From Nocardioides sp. QY071 (GTDB lineage Bacteria; Actinomycetota; Actinomycetes; Propionibacteriales; Nocardioidaceae), in the NCBI RefSeq assembly GCF_029961765.1, contig NZ_CP124681.1:4774001-4838000 (forward strand): DNA of 64,000 nucleotides. Reading direction: 5' to 3'. Numbering within the stretch: the first letter of the stretch is position 1; every line of letters starts with the position of its first letter. Shown one piece after another: positions 32,414 to 42,168 of the stretch. The notes beneath the pieces were generated by a model. The model did no database searches. It worked only from the letters and a program-made list of their open reading frames with translations, and was not told where the DNA came from. The translations under genes were made by a program, and so were the position numbers.

Positions 32414-32607
32414 GGCGCGCAACCGTACGTCATCCACCGTCCGTCGGCACCGGTCGAGAAGAGCTGAGAAGAAATCTGTTACTGGGTGTCGCGCACACCC
32501 GGAGATGTGTGTCACACTCCGTCACGCTTGGCCTAGAGGCATGGGGATGCGGCCAGCGTTCCACCGCCGGTTCGGGAGGGATCGGCGGGTGCCTTTTGGA
32601 GGGAAAG

Positions 32608-33216
32608 TTGAAGAAGGTCGAAGGAATGGGCCGCACCCGCTTGGGTCGGTTCGCAGCCGTCACGGTGCCGGCGACCCTGCTCACCGCAGGGCTCGGCGTC
32701 GCGATGCTGCAGGGAATGGTCGGCGCCGTGCTGTCGTCGGCCGACGGTTTCACGCTCAACAGTGACAGGATCACCAGTGACGGACTCAAGGCGCGCACCG
32801 GCGCGGCCAACGTCGCCGGTGGCAACCAGGCCACGATCTACGCGGAGACCGGTGCGAACACCAACGCGAGCGGCATCGAGGTCATCACGCCCGACGTGAC
32901 GATCCCGCTGCTCAACCTGCCGGCGCACCTCGAGGTGACCTCCACGGACACCACGATCGCGCTGGGATCGGTCGGGCTGAACGCCAAGACCCTGACCACG
33001 CCCAACGGCGCCACGCTCGGCACCACCACCATCGGTGTCGCGCAGTCGGAGGCAGGATTCGCCAACACCGCGACGGACAGCGGGTACGTCGCCGACGCCT
33101 TCGCGCTGACGAGCTCCTCGGCAGACCTGCCGAACGTCAACGCCAAGGCCTACGCGATCACGCTGGAGAGCCTCGCGCTCGACAACCTGTCGCTCTCGGT
33201 CGCGCTCGGGAACTGA
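32608..33216 (+). CDS. DUF6230 family exported protein
   Basis: 202 aa from TTG 32608, chosen because GGAGGG (32598-32603) lies 4 nt upstream; ATG 32626 in the same frame has no usable site. An N-terminal TM or uncleaved signal (VTVPATLLTAGLGVAMLQGMVGAVL) precedes a beta-rich Thr/Asn/Ala domain ending in LDNLSLSVALGN. DUF6230 proteins are actinobacterial, surface-exposed or membrane-anchored and without known function. It is the first of three in this cluster and the only one followed by a strong terminator, so it may be expressed at a different level. Confidence 0.75.
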   Translation: MKKVEGMGRTRLGRFAAVTVPATLLTAGLGVAMLQGMVGAVLSSADGFTLNSDRITSDGLKARTGAANVAGGNQATIYAETGANTNASGIEVITPDVTIPLLNLPAHLEVTSTDTTIALGSVGLNAKTLTTPNGATLGTTTIGVAQSEAGFANTATDSGYVADAFALTSSSADLPNVNAKAYAITLESLALDNLSLSVALGN

Positions 33217-33271
33217 TCCCGGCCTGACCTCCGACGGCGGGCAGGGCCCGTTCGCCGTCGACCCGGCACTC

Positions 33272-33305
33272 CCTCGTGGGGCGCGCGGCCGCGCGCCCCA
33301 CGAGG
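33272..33305. terminator. 34-bp perfect palindrome after the first DUF6230 gene
   Basis: CCTCGTGGGGCGCGCGG pairs perfectly with its complement to give a 17-bp GC stem without a real loop. It lies 55 nt past the DUF6230 stop and 28 nt before the next start. No T-run follows. It could end or attenuate transcription between the first gene and the five-gene operon downstream. Confidence 0.6.
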
Positions 33306-33333
33306 TTCGACCATCTCCTCGTTGGGATCTCGC

Positions 33334-33813
33334 ATGACTGACACCACCGTCCCCACCCCGGCGACCGCGGTCCGCACCTCGCGGCCGGCCGCCCTGTGGC
33401 AGGGCTTCGCCCGCTTCCGCCGTACCCGCCCGTTCTGGGGCGCCGTCATCCTCGCCCTCGGCGCGTACTTCATCGCCCGGCCGCTGCTCGGCGGCACCTT
33501 CGCCTTCTACACGACCGTCGGCATCCGCAGCATCACGCCGCTGCTGCTGGCCGGCGGCATGGCCGCCGCAGCCGGCATCGCCGTGGTGCTGCCCGCGCAG
33601 CGTCACTTCCCCGCGCTCGTCGCGATGATGCTCGCCGTCGCCTCGCTGCCGCTGGCCAACCTCGGCGGCTGGCTGGTCGGCATGGTCCTCGGCATCACCG
33701 GCGCCGGGCTGGTCTTCTCGTGGACGCCGTTCTCGGAGAAGCAGCTCGACCGGTTCGCCGCGAAGGACGCGGCGCGCGCCGAGAGACGCGCTGCCCGGCG
33801 GGCGGCCCGATGA
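33334..33813 (+). CDS. DUF6114 family membrane protein
   Basis: 159 aa from ATG 33334. The signature FARFRRTRPFWGAVILALGAYFI opens the membrane region, followed by about three further hydrophobic segments (ITPLLLAGGMAAAAGIAVVL; LVAMMLAVASLPLANLGG; LVGMVLGITGAGLVFSW) and a basic Ala/Arg tail. DUF6114 genes are commonly paired with DUF6230 genes in actinobacteria; the pair probably forms a membrane-surface complex. Function unknown. The next gene overlaps by ATGA. Confidence 0.8.
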   Translation: MTDTTVPTPATAVRTSRPAALWQGFARFRRTRPFWGAVILALGAYFIARPLLGGTFAFYTTVGIRSITPLLLAGGMAAAAGIAVVLPAQRHFPALVAMMLAVASLPLANLGGWLVGMVLGITGAGLVFSWTPFSEKQLDRFAAKDAARAERRAARRAAR

Positions 33814-34550
33814 CCGACGTACGACTCGGCACCCGCCGGCGGGCGCTGGTGCCGCTCGCCGGCGGGCTGGTCGCGCTCGTGGCCATGTTCCAGCTGGTGA
33901 GCAGCAACGTGCTCGCGGTGAACTTCACGACCGCCAACCAGGAGTTCAAGCTCTACTCGAACTACCTGCAAGGCGCGCAGGCCGCCGGCTTCCTGGCCAC
34001 CAACGACACCTCGTCGGGCCAGGACAACGGCGTCGCCGAGCTCGGCATCCGCTCCGCGAAGCTGGCCGGCCTCTGCGCGATCGCCTACGAGACCGTGCCC
34101 GTCGTCGGGGAGGTCTCGCTGATGATCCTCGCCGGGGTGCCGGTGAAGAGCTCGTTCGCCAACGGCAGCAACACCACCACCGACGGCGCCGGCAACGCAC
34201 TGACCTTCGACGGCAACGGCCTACTGACCGGCGGCAACCACATCACCGCCAGCAACCTGTTCGTGAACTCCCGCTCGCTCAGCGGCTTCGGCAACCTGAT
34301 CAGCGGCATGAACCTCGGCCAGAGCGCCGACACCGTCGACGACACCGCAGGCATCGCCTGGCCCGGCGGGCAGACCCCGCCCGACGCCGGCGACTTCGGC
34401 CTCACCGTGGACCGCCTCAACGTCGGCGGCCTCGGCGGCGACACCTACGGCATCAACCTGCAAGGAGCGATCACCTTGCCGAACCTCAAGATCAAGGTCG
34501 TGCCCGGCCACAAGACGCAGGCCGACTGCCCTACCCAGGCGGCCGGCTGA
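33810..34550 (+). CDS. DUF6230 family exported protein
   Basis: 246 aa from ATG 33810. One N-terminal TM (LVPLAGGLVALVAMFQLVSSNVLA) is followed by an extracellular beta-rich domain beginning VNFTTANQEFKLYSNYLQG. The C-terminus has GINLQGAITLPNLKIKVVPG and a single pair of cysteines (CAIAYE and DCPTQAAG) that could form a disulfide. The layout N-terminal anchor, ADGL-type core and LPNLKI motif recurs in the copy at 35910. Its stop overlaps the next start by one base (TGATG). Confidence 0.78.
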   Translation: MTDVRLGTRRRALVPLAGGLVALVAMFQLVSSNVLAVNFTTANQEFKLYSNYLQGAQAAGFLATNDTSSGQDNGVAELGIRSAKLAGLCAIAYETVPVVGEVSLMILAGVPVKSSFANGSNTTTDGAGNALTFDGNGLLTGGNHITASNLFVNSRSLSGFGNLISGMNLGQSADTVDDTAGIAWPGGQTPPDAGDFGLTVDRLNVGGLGGDTYGINLQGAITLPNLKIKVVPGHKTQADCPTQAAG

Positions 34551-34978
34551 TGAGCGCCCCGACGACGCAGGTACGGCGCCGGCTCGGCGCCGCGCGTAGG
34601 GCGTTGCGCGGGTTCCGGCGTACCCGTCCGTTCTGGGGCGGGCTGTGGTGCATCCTCGCCGGGGCCTGGATCATCCGTGCGATGTTCTTCTCGTTCCTGC
34701 TGGCGGTGAGCGGCGGGTGGAGCTACTCGGCCGGCTACATCCTCGGCGGTGGGCTGGTGCTGTTCGGGCTGGTGGCATGGTTCGCCCCGCACTACCGGGG
34801 ACTCGTGGGCCTGCTCGCGGTCGGGCTGGCGCTGGCGGCGTTCGTCGCCGCCAACCTCGGCGGCTACCTCGTCGGCTCGGTGCTCGGCATCCTCGGCGGC
34901 TCGATGGTGTGGGCCTGGGGCGAGAAGGCGCCGCGGCGGGCGCGCGGCGGCCGGCGCCGGGCCGTCCCCGCCTCGTGA
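34550..34978 (+). CDS. DUF6114 family membrane protein
   Basis: 142 aa from ATG 34550. It repeats the family signature RGFRRTRPFWGGLWCILAGAW and three later hydrophobic segments, ending in a basic RRARGGRRRA tail. It is a paralogue of the gene at 33334. It overlaps the following gene by GTGA, so all five genes from 33334 to 36728 are translationally coupled. Confidence 0.8.
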   Translation: MSAPTTQVRRRLGAARRALRGFRRTRPFWGGLWCILAGAWIIRAMFFSFLLAVSGGWSYSAGYILGGGLVLFGLVAWFAPHYRGLVGLLAVGLALAAFVAANLGGYLVGSVLGILGGSMVWAWGEKAPRRARGGRRRAVPAS

Positions 34979-35910
34979 GGCCGGTGCGGGGAACGCTGTC
35001 GCTCGCCCGACAGCGGTCGCTGGTGCTGGGTGCGGTGCTGGCGCTGGCAGCGGCATGCGTGCTGCTCCCCCGTGCCGGGGACCGGGCGCTCGGCCAGGCG
35101 CAGAGCAGCGCCTACCAGCCGTTCGCGTGCGACCAGCCAGGCAGCAGCAACCCGCAGCAGCGCCGCCAGGACGTCCAGCTCGACAACGGCGCCGGCGACT
35201 TCAACGCGACCGGGCGGATGTACCCGTGCCTGGCCGGCGTGCGCTGGCACCTGCAGTCCGGGAACGTCGCGACCTCCAGCCCCGACGCCGGGATCGGGCA
35301 GATCCGCACGGCGTACGGCCGGAAGTTCCCCAACACCGTCTACTACGCGGCGGCGGGCTCGCGCACGGACCTCTACCAGGTCGCGTTCAGCGGGCTGCAG
35401 TTCTGCACCGACGACAACACGCCCGTCGGCGCCTGCCCCGCGAGCGGCACCACCGACATCCAGCTGTACGCCGACAGCGGGGACGCGCCGCAGCCGAAGC
35501 CCGCGGCGCCGTACCGCCTCACCATCGACCCCGACCAGGCGATCACCATCGGCGGCGCCGGGGTGTGGACCGAGGTGCTGGCGACGGCGAGCAGCTCGTT
35601 CACAGTGCCGATCGCGCAGCTGCCGACCGCCACCCACCTGGCCTGCGGCCTGGTCGGAGGTACGGCGCGCGGCGGCTTCCTCGGCATCGGCGGCACCTGT
35701 GAGCTGAGCGCCGAGGACTTCGCCGGCGACCTCGCGCAGTGGCTCGGCGGCGGCTCCAACTACACGCTGCTCGGCGTGAACCTGGACTTCTACTACCTGG
35801 TCACGCACCGGCAGAACCCGAGCGACCCCTACACGCAGGTCCCGGTCGACGGCTCCGGCAACCCGCTCAACTCGATCCAGCTGCCCAACACGACGATCTC
35901 GGTGGGTTGA
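34975..35910 (+). CDS. Exported protein of unknown family in the DUF6230/DUF6114 operon
   Basis: 311 aa from GTG 34975. An N-terminal hydrophobic segment (SLVLGAVLALAAACVLL) is a signal or anchor; AAC could be a poor lipobox, but LAAAC lacks the usual small-residue context downstream, so lipid attachment is uncertain. The mature part has several cysteines (PFACDQPG, MYPCLAG, QFCTDD, GACPAS, HLACGL, GTCELS), likely disulfides, and ends LNSIQLPNTTISVG, echoing the LPNLKI motif of the DUF6230 neighbours. No family recognised. It is placed between a DUF6114 and a DUF6230 gene. Confidence 0.7.
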   Translation: MRPVRGTLSLARQRSLVLGAVLALAAACVLLPRAGDRALGQAQSSAYQPFACDQPGSSNPQQRRQDVQLDNGAGDFNATGRMYPCLAGVRWHLQSGNVATSSPDAGIGQIRTAYGRKFPNTVYYAAAGSRTDLYQVAFSGLQFCTDDNTPVGACPASGTTDIQLYADSGDAPQPKPAAPYRLTIDPDQAITIGGAGVWTEVLATASSSFTVPIAQLPTATHLACGLVGGTARGGFLGIGGTCELSAEDFAGDLAQWLGGGSNYTLLGVNLDFYYLVTHRQNPSDPYTQVPVDGSGNPLNSIQLPNTTISVG

Positions 35911-36728
35911 TGCCGGAGACGAGGAACGGGACCCGGTGGGGCCGGGCGGCGGGTGCGGCCGGCGCCGCGCTGGCGACCCTCGGCGCGCTGGCGACGCTGA
36001 CCTGGCAGCAGGTGCTCGGCTTCGACGCGACCGTCGTCATCCAGGGCGGCGAGGCGACCTTCTCGTCGTCGCGGATCACCGCCGACGACGCGGCCTTCGG
36101 GATGGCGCCGGTGCGGCTGGGCAACGGCACCTGGAAGAACCTGCTGCGCGCAGGCTTCGCCCGGGCCGGCATGGACGGGCTGTGCGTCTCGAAGACCGAG
36201 TCGGTCGGGCCGCTCAAGTACACCCTCAAGCTGACCTCCGGCGACGGCACCTCCGCGCTGGAGATCGGCGCGGCCGACGCCGGCTTCGACGTCACCACCC
36301 TGCGCGGCACCGGCATCAACCTGCAGGGCAGCACCCAGATCGGTCAGGCCAGCACCGACCTGACCACGGCACCGGGCGCGGCGCCGTACGTCGCCAACCC
36401 CTTCGGTGTCCCGTCGACGTACGACGGCGGCTTCTTCGGGCCCGGCACCGGACCGCAGGTCTATGGCGCCACCGGCAACGGCGGACACGTCAACGGCCAG
36501 GGCTACACCGGCATCGACGCCACCCGCGGCGCGCTCACCGGTGTCTACGGGCAGCTGTGGCAGGCCCAGGTGAGCGGCAACATCACGCTGCCCAACCTCA
36601 AGATCCAGGTGCTGGCGTTCAAGGACGACACCGGCTTCAACGCCAACGGCACGCTCAACGCCACGCCCGACGGCATCGACGACCGCTCCTGCTGGTCGGA
36701 GGCCAGGCAAGGCACCTTCCCCCGCTGA
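35910..36728 (+). CDS. DUF6230 family exported protein (last gene of operon)
   Basis: 272 aa from ATG 35910, overlapping the previous stop by one base. N-terminal TM (AAGAAGAALATLGALATLTW) then a beta-rich domain with FSSSRITADDAAFGMAP, GINLQGSTQIGQ and ISGNITLPNLKIQVLAF-type sequence near the end. It resembles the 33810 product. Its stop codon TGA is the first three bases of the mirror repeat array 36726-36975. Confidence 0.75.
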   Translation: MPETRNGTRWGRAAGAAGAALATLGALATLTWQQVLGFDATVVIQGGEATFSSSRITADDAAFGMAPVRLGNGTWKNLLRAGFARAGMDGLCVSKTESVGPLKYTLKLTSGDGTSALEIGAADAGFDVTTLRGTGINLQGSTQIGQASTDLTTAPGAAPYVANPFGVPSTYDGGFFGPGTGPQVYGATGNGGHVNGQGYTGIDATRGALTGVYGQLWQAQVSGNITLPNLKIQVLAFKDDTGFNANGTLNATPDGIDDRSCWSEARQGTFPR

Positions 36729-36975
36729 CCCGGCGCGAAGTGGCACCTGCATTCCGCCGACCCGGCGCGAAGTTGCACCTGATTTATGCCGACCCGGCGC
36801 GAAGTGACTCGAGAAATGCGCCGACCCGGCAGAAGGTGCAGCCGGATCGAGAGATCCGGAGACACTTTCTGCCGGGTCGACGGACGAGCGAGACCACTTT
36901 CTGCCGGGTCAGCGGAAATCAGGAGCCACTTCACGCCGGGTCGGCGTGAATCCCGGGGCAGTTGGAGCCGGGTCA
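36726..36975. repeat. Eight-copy mirror-image repeat array, stop codon to stop codon
   Basis: Four forward copies of GACCCGGCGCGAAGTGGC-like units start at 36727, 36759, 36791 and 36823; four inverted copies (CACTTTCTGCCGGGTC-like) end near 36878, 36910, 36946 and 36974. Spacing is about 32 nt. The centre is a perfect hairpin CCGGATC-gaga-GATCCGG (36842-36859), whose midpoint 36850.5 is also the midpoint of the array. The first unit supplies the TGA of the DUF6230 gene (36726-36728), the last supplies the hspR stop (36973-36975). The 250 bp can fold as one long interrupted hairpin. No gene inside. Confidence 0.85.
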
Positions 36976-37404
36976 GGGATTGCGACGCCACACGACGACG
37001 GACTGGCCGACGGCGGAGGCGGGGAGAGCGGGCAGGTTGCTGCGAGGTACGACGGGTCGCGCGGCCGCCGCCTGGCGCAGTGCCTCGCGGGTCGCCTCGA
37101 GCTCGGCGACCAGCTCGGCGTTGCGGGCGCGCAGGGCGGTGACGGCGACCTCGAGGTCGAGGATCCGCTTGACGCCCTCGATGCCGATGCCGGAAGCGGT
37201 GAGCTGCGCGATCTCGCGCAGCCGCTCGATGTCGCGGTAGGAGTACCGCCGACCGCCGCCCCCCGTGCGGCCGGGCGTGATCAGCCCGACGCGCTCGTAG
37301 GTCCGCAGCGTCTGCGGGTGCAGGCCGCTGAGCTGGGCCGCCACGCTGATGACGTAGACGGCCTCCTCCTCACCCGGAGGGCCCTGCGGCGGTCGGGCGG
37401 CCAT
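36973..37404 (-). CDS. hspR: HspR, MerR-type heat-shock repressor
   Basis: 143 aa from ATG 37404, overlapping the dnaJ stop by one base. The MerR helix-turn-helix is YVISVAAQLSGLHPQTLRTY followed by ERVGLITPGRTGGGGRRYS and DIERLREIAQLT. A coiled-coil (VAVTALRARNAELVAELEATREAL) follows. HspR represses the dnaK operon and clpB by binding HAIR repeats, with DnaK as co-repressor. It is the last gene of dnaK-grpE-dnaJ-hspR and so autoregulated. Two HAIR sites in the window fit. Confidence 0.95.
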   Translation of the reverse strand: MAARPPQGPPGEEEAVYVISVAAQLSGLHPQTLRTYERVGLITPGRTGGGGRRYSYRDIERLREIAQLTASGIGIEGVKRILDLEVAVTALRARNAELVAELEATREALRQAAAARPVVPRSNLPALPASAVGQSVVVWRRNP

Positions 37405-38600
37405 CAGCTCGCGTCCTGGAACAGCCCGGACCGCAGCCCGGAGTCGTCGGTCGCGGCGGCGTACGCCTCCAGCGCCTCCTTGGCCTCGGCACCGAGGTTG
37501 CTCGGCACCTGGACCTCGACCGTGGCCAGCAGGTCGCCCCGCGTGCCGTCGGCCTTGGCGGCCCCCTTGCCGCGCACCCGGAAGGTGCGCCCGTTGGGGG
37601 TGCCGGCGGGGACCTTGAGGGTCACCGGGCTGCCGCCGAGCGTGGGGATCTTGATCTCCGCGCCGAGGGCGAGCTCGGTGAACGACACGGGTACGTCGAC
37701 GGTGAGGTGCTCGCCCTTGCGACCGAACACCCGGTGACCGGTGACCTTGACGGTGACGTAGAGGTCGCCGGCAGGGCCGCCGTTCTCGCCCGCGCCGCCC
37801 TTGCCGCGCAGCCGGATCCGCTGGCCGTCCTTGACCCCGGCGGGGATCTTGGCCTGGATGGTCCGGGTGGCCCGGCCCTGGCCGGTACCGTGACAGGTGG
37901 GGCACGGGTCGTCGTAGACGAGCTGGCGTCCGCCGCACGTCGGGCAGGTCTCGTTCATCGAGAACCCGCCGCCGACCGAGGCCGTGACGACACCGGCGCC
38001 GTCGCACGTCGAGCAGACGTGCGGCTGCGTGCCGGGCTTGCCGCCCGTGCCGTGACAGGTCGCGCAGGCACCGTCGGAGCTGACCCGCAGCGACACCGTG
38101 GCGCCCTCGAGCGCCTCGGTGAAGCCGATGGTCGCGGCCGTCTCCAGGTCGGCACCGCGGGTGGCCCGCGGCGCGCGCGACCGGGTCCGGCCGCCGCCAC
38201 CGAACAGGTCGCCGAACAGGTCGCCGAAGCCACCACCGCCACCACCCGCACGGTCGCGGAGCAGGTCCTCCACGTTGACGCTGCCGCCGAAGCCACCACC
38301 GAAGCCGCCGGCACCGCCGCCGAAGCCGGCCCCGGCGGGGAAACCACCGCGGCCGAACATCTCGCGGGCCTGGTCGTACTTCTTGCGCTTGTCGGCGTCA
38401 CCGATGACGTCGTACGCCTCGGCCACCGCCTTGAACTTGTCGTGCTTGACGGTGTCGTCGGGGTGCGAGTCGGGGTGGTTGGCGCGCGCGAGCTTGCGGT
38501 AGGCCTTCTTGATCTCGTCCTGCGACGCGGTCTTCGCGACCCCGAGCTCCTTGTAGAAGTCCTTGGTCGCCCAGTCGGACCGGATCCCGTCGTCACTCAT
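37404..38600 (-). CDS. dnaJ: DnaJ (Hsp40) co-chaperone
   Basis: 398 aa from ATG 38600. It delivers substrates to DnaK and stimulates its ATPase. J-domain residues about 14-80 with HPD at 42-44, a Gly/Phe-rich linker (GGFGGGFGG), four zinc-finger repeats CATCHGTG, CSTCDGAG, CPTCGGRQ and CPTCHGTG, then C-terminal substrate domains (KIPAGVKDGQRIRLRGKGG). The order and length match the DnaJ1 group present in hspR operons of actinobacteria. Gap to grpE is 39 nt. Confidence 0.95.
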   Translation of the reverse strand: MSDDGIRSDWATKDFYKELGVAKTASQDEIKKAYRKLARANHPDSHPDDTVKHDKFKAVAEAYDVIGDADKRKKYDQAREMFGRGGFPAGAGFGGGAGGFGGGFGGSVNVEDLLRDRAGGGGGGFGDLFGDLFGGGGRTRSRAPRATRGADLETAATIGFTEALEGATVSLRVSSDGACATCHGTGGKPGTQPHVCSTCDGAGVVTASVGGGFSMNETCPTCGGRQLVYDDPCPTCHGTGQGRATRTIQAKIPAGVKDGQRIRLRGKGGAGENGGPAGDLYVTVKVTGHRVFGRKGEHLTVDVPVSFTELALGAEIKIPTLGGSPVTLKVPAGTPNGRTFRVRGKGAAKADGTRGDLLATVEVQVPSNLGAEAKEALEAYAAATDDSGLRSGLFQDAS

Positions 38601-38639
38601 CGCACACCTCCCTCCTCGTCGTTGCTGTCGTGTCTGTCA

Positions 38640-39247
38640 TCAAGCGGGGTCGACCACCAGCACCTGCGCTGCGCGGACCACCCGGTCACCGATCTTGTAG
38701 CCGGCCTTCGCGATCACCTTGCAGGTGGTCACCTCGACCTCGGCGTCGGTGCCGATGTGCGAGAGGGCCTCGTGGACGGTGGGGTCGAACGCGTCGCCGA
38801 CCTCGCCGAACTTCACCAGGCCCAGCCCGGCGACCACGCGCTCGAGCTGCTCGGCCGTGGCCTTGAAGCCACCCTCGAGCGGCTCGTGCTCACGGGCCCG
38901 GTCGATGGTGTCGAGTACGTCGATGATGGGCGTGAGCGCGGCGTACGTCGCGTTCTCGCGCAGCAGCTCGCGGTCGCGCTCGACGCGGCGCTTGTAGTTG
39001 AGGAACTCCGCCTGCAGGCGCTGCAGGTCGAGGGTCCGCTCCTCGAGCTCCATCTTCGTGACGGTCAGCTCGTCGGCCCCGGCCCCGGCCCCGGCCTCGA
39101 CCCCGGGCGCTTCGGGGCTCTCGGCCGCCCCGGCCACCTCGGGCTCGTCGCCCTCGGGCGAGGGAGCCGGGTCTCGAGACGGTTGCTGCGCAACCTCCTC
39201 GACCTCCGGACGCGACTCCCCCTCCTCCGGGTTGAGGTTCTCCTCGG

Positions 39248-39251
<4 letters not shown>
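38640..39251 (-). CDS. grpE: GrpE nucleotide exchange factor
   Basis: 203 aa from GTG 39251, overlapping dnaK by GTGA. It exchanges ADP from DnaK. The coiled-coil (MELEERTLDLQRLQAEFLNY with KRRVERDRELL) and beta-wing domain with GDAFDPTVHEALSH are typical. The N-terminal 70 residues are acidic and low-complexity; inside them lies VEEVAQQPSRDP (residues about 16-27), encoded by the short repeat also found at the start of ilvA. GrpE N-termini are disordered, so an insertion would be tolerated. Confidence 0.94.
39168..39209. repeat. In-frame coding repeat (copy in grpE)
   Basis: About 40 bp with CGGGTCTCGAGACGGTTGCT then GCGCAACCTCCTCGACC, matching 6634-6675 in ilvA at roughly nine of ten positions. 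On the minus strand it encodes VEEVAQQPSRDP in grpE. Both copies are read in the same phase and orientation relative to their genes. Confidence 0.7.
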
Positions 39252-41107
<1,856 letters not shown>

Positions 41108-41147
41108 GTGTGCTTCTCCTTGTGCGTGCAGATGTGGATTCAAGTTA

Positions 41148-41168
41148 GTTGAGCCGGATGGACTCAAG
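41148..41168 (-). promoter_or_regulatory. HAIR operator (HspR site) of the dnaK operon
   Basis: On the minus strand CTTGAGT, 7 nt, GCTCAAC, matching the consensus CTTGAGT-N7-ACTCAAG in 12 of 14 positions. A further half-site CTTGAAT lies a few bases downstream. It is 41 nt from the dnaK start, close enough to overlap the promoter. Confidence 0.85.
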
Positions 41169-41282
41169 TCTGACATAGGCTCCAACGGCGGGGTACCGGG
41201 GGTTGTTCCCGCCCGGTCGAACATCTTTTCCGGGGTCACTCCAGCCCCCGTGGGGACAGACAGGGCTCGTCGCGTCCCGACG

Positions 41283-41511
41283 CTTGTAACTACGTGTTAC
41301 AGCACGGAATTCGTGGCACGTGCGCCCGGGTAGTTGTCGTAACACCCGGGTAGTCGACCTCCGGGCGTGGCGCACCTCAACGATTGGCCTTCCAGAGGGA
41401 CACGGACGACCGGAGGCACGTGCGCACCGCCCGCCGGCAACTACCTCGGCGCCATGACACCCACCCGGGCGTTATTGCACCCGAATTCGTGACGTAACAC
41501 GTAGTTACAAG
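41283..41511. repeat. 229-bp inverted-repeat element upstream of dnaK
   Basis: Perfect 18-bp ends: CTTGTAACTACGTGTTAC (41283-41300) and GTAACACGTAGTTACAAG (41494-41511). Each end contains its own small dyad (GTAAC-TACGT-GTTAC). Inside are further related motifs on both arms: GAATTCGTG, CCCGGGTAGTTG and GGCACGTGCGC, so the arms match loosely along their length. No coding sequence inside, no target duplication seen. Confidence 0.7.
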
Positions 41512-41533
41512 TCCGGTGAACCGGCGAACAGGC

Positions 41534-42139
41534 TCAGCCGACGGTGACGCTGATCTCGTTGCTGACGGTGCCGCTGTCGCGGTCGACCACGCGGAACCGG
41601 TTGACGCCGCTGACGCCGGTGAAGATGTAGCTGGAGAAGGTGCCGTTGGTGACGCCGACGCTGGCCGGGAAGTCGGCCCAGTCGCCGTTCTCGAAGCGCT
41701 GGACGAACAGGATCGCGCCCTCGCCGCCGGGGTAGACGCCGCTGAAGTAGATCCGCTCGCCGCTGGCGACGGTGGTCGCGAGGGCCTGCAGCGAGATCTG
41801 GCCGGCGGCCGGGGTCTCACTGGTCAGCTCGGTGGTCGGCTCGTCCTCGGGGACCTGGGCGCCGCTGTCGCCCGCCGCGGGCTCGTCGGTGTCCTGGGTG
41901 TGCAGGGTGACCAGCGGGCCCGTGGCCTCGTCGGTCTCCACCGGCGTGGGCAGGTACATCGACTGGTGCACCGTGGAGCGCGCGGAGGAGTCACCGTTGT
42001 CACCGCCGAGTCCGAGCACCTTGGTGCCGACGAGGGCGACCAGGGCCAGGACCAGGCCGACGCCCAGGGCGACCGCCACCAGCGCCACCACCCCGTTGAC
42101 CACGGGACGTTCGGCAGGAGGCTGCTGCTGGTCGCTCAC
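41534..42139 (-). CDS. Membrane-anchored extracellular protein, unknown family
   Basis: 201 aa from GTG 42139. A short Gln/Pro-rich cytoplasmic N-terminus, one TM segment (about residues 15-43), a Ser/Thr/Glu-rich linker (SSARSTVHQSMYLPTPVETD to ETPAAGQ) and a C-terminal all-beta domain (ISLQALATTVASGERIYFSG, ending SNEISVTVG) that resembles an Ig/fibronectin-like fold. No family recognised. The domain pattern suggests a surface-displayed adhesion or sensing module, which is inference only. Confidence 0.65.
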   Translation of the reverse strand: MSDQQQPPAERPVVNGVVALVAVALGVGLVLALVALVGTKVLGLGGDNGDSSARSTVHQSMYLPTPVETDEATGPLVTLHTQDTDEPAAGDSGAQVPEDEPTTELTSETPAAGQISLQALATTVASGERIYFSGVYPGGEGAILFVQRFENGDWADFPASVGVTNGTFSSYIFTGVSGVNRFRVVDRDSGTVSNEISVTVG

Positions 42140-42168
42140 CCGCCCATTGTCCAGACGGGCCGAAGAAA

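Larger units (their letters stand above)
41108..41533. other. Intergenic region upstream of dnaK
   Basis: 426 nt without a gene. The dnaK-proximal part carries the HAIR operator. The distal part (41283-41511) is the inverted-repeat element described separately. Nothing else is recognised. Confidence 0.6.

Noticed and set aside
34975..35910. Lipoprotein call for the cysteine-rich exported protein
   Set aside because: The LAAAC segment is followed by more hydrophobic residues (VLLPRAG) and lies inside the membrane segment, so a signal peptidase II site is unconvincing.
36726..36975. Possible CRISPR array because of regular 32-nt spacing
   Set aside because: Units change orientation at the centre, diverge in sequence, spacers are too short, and no cas genes are present.
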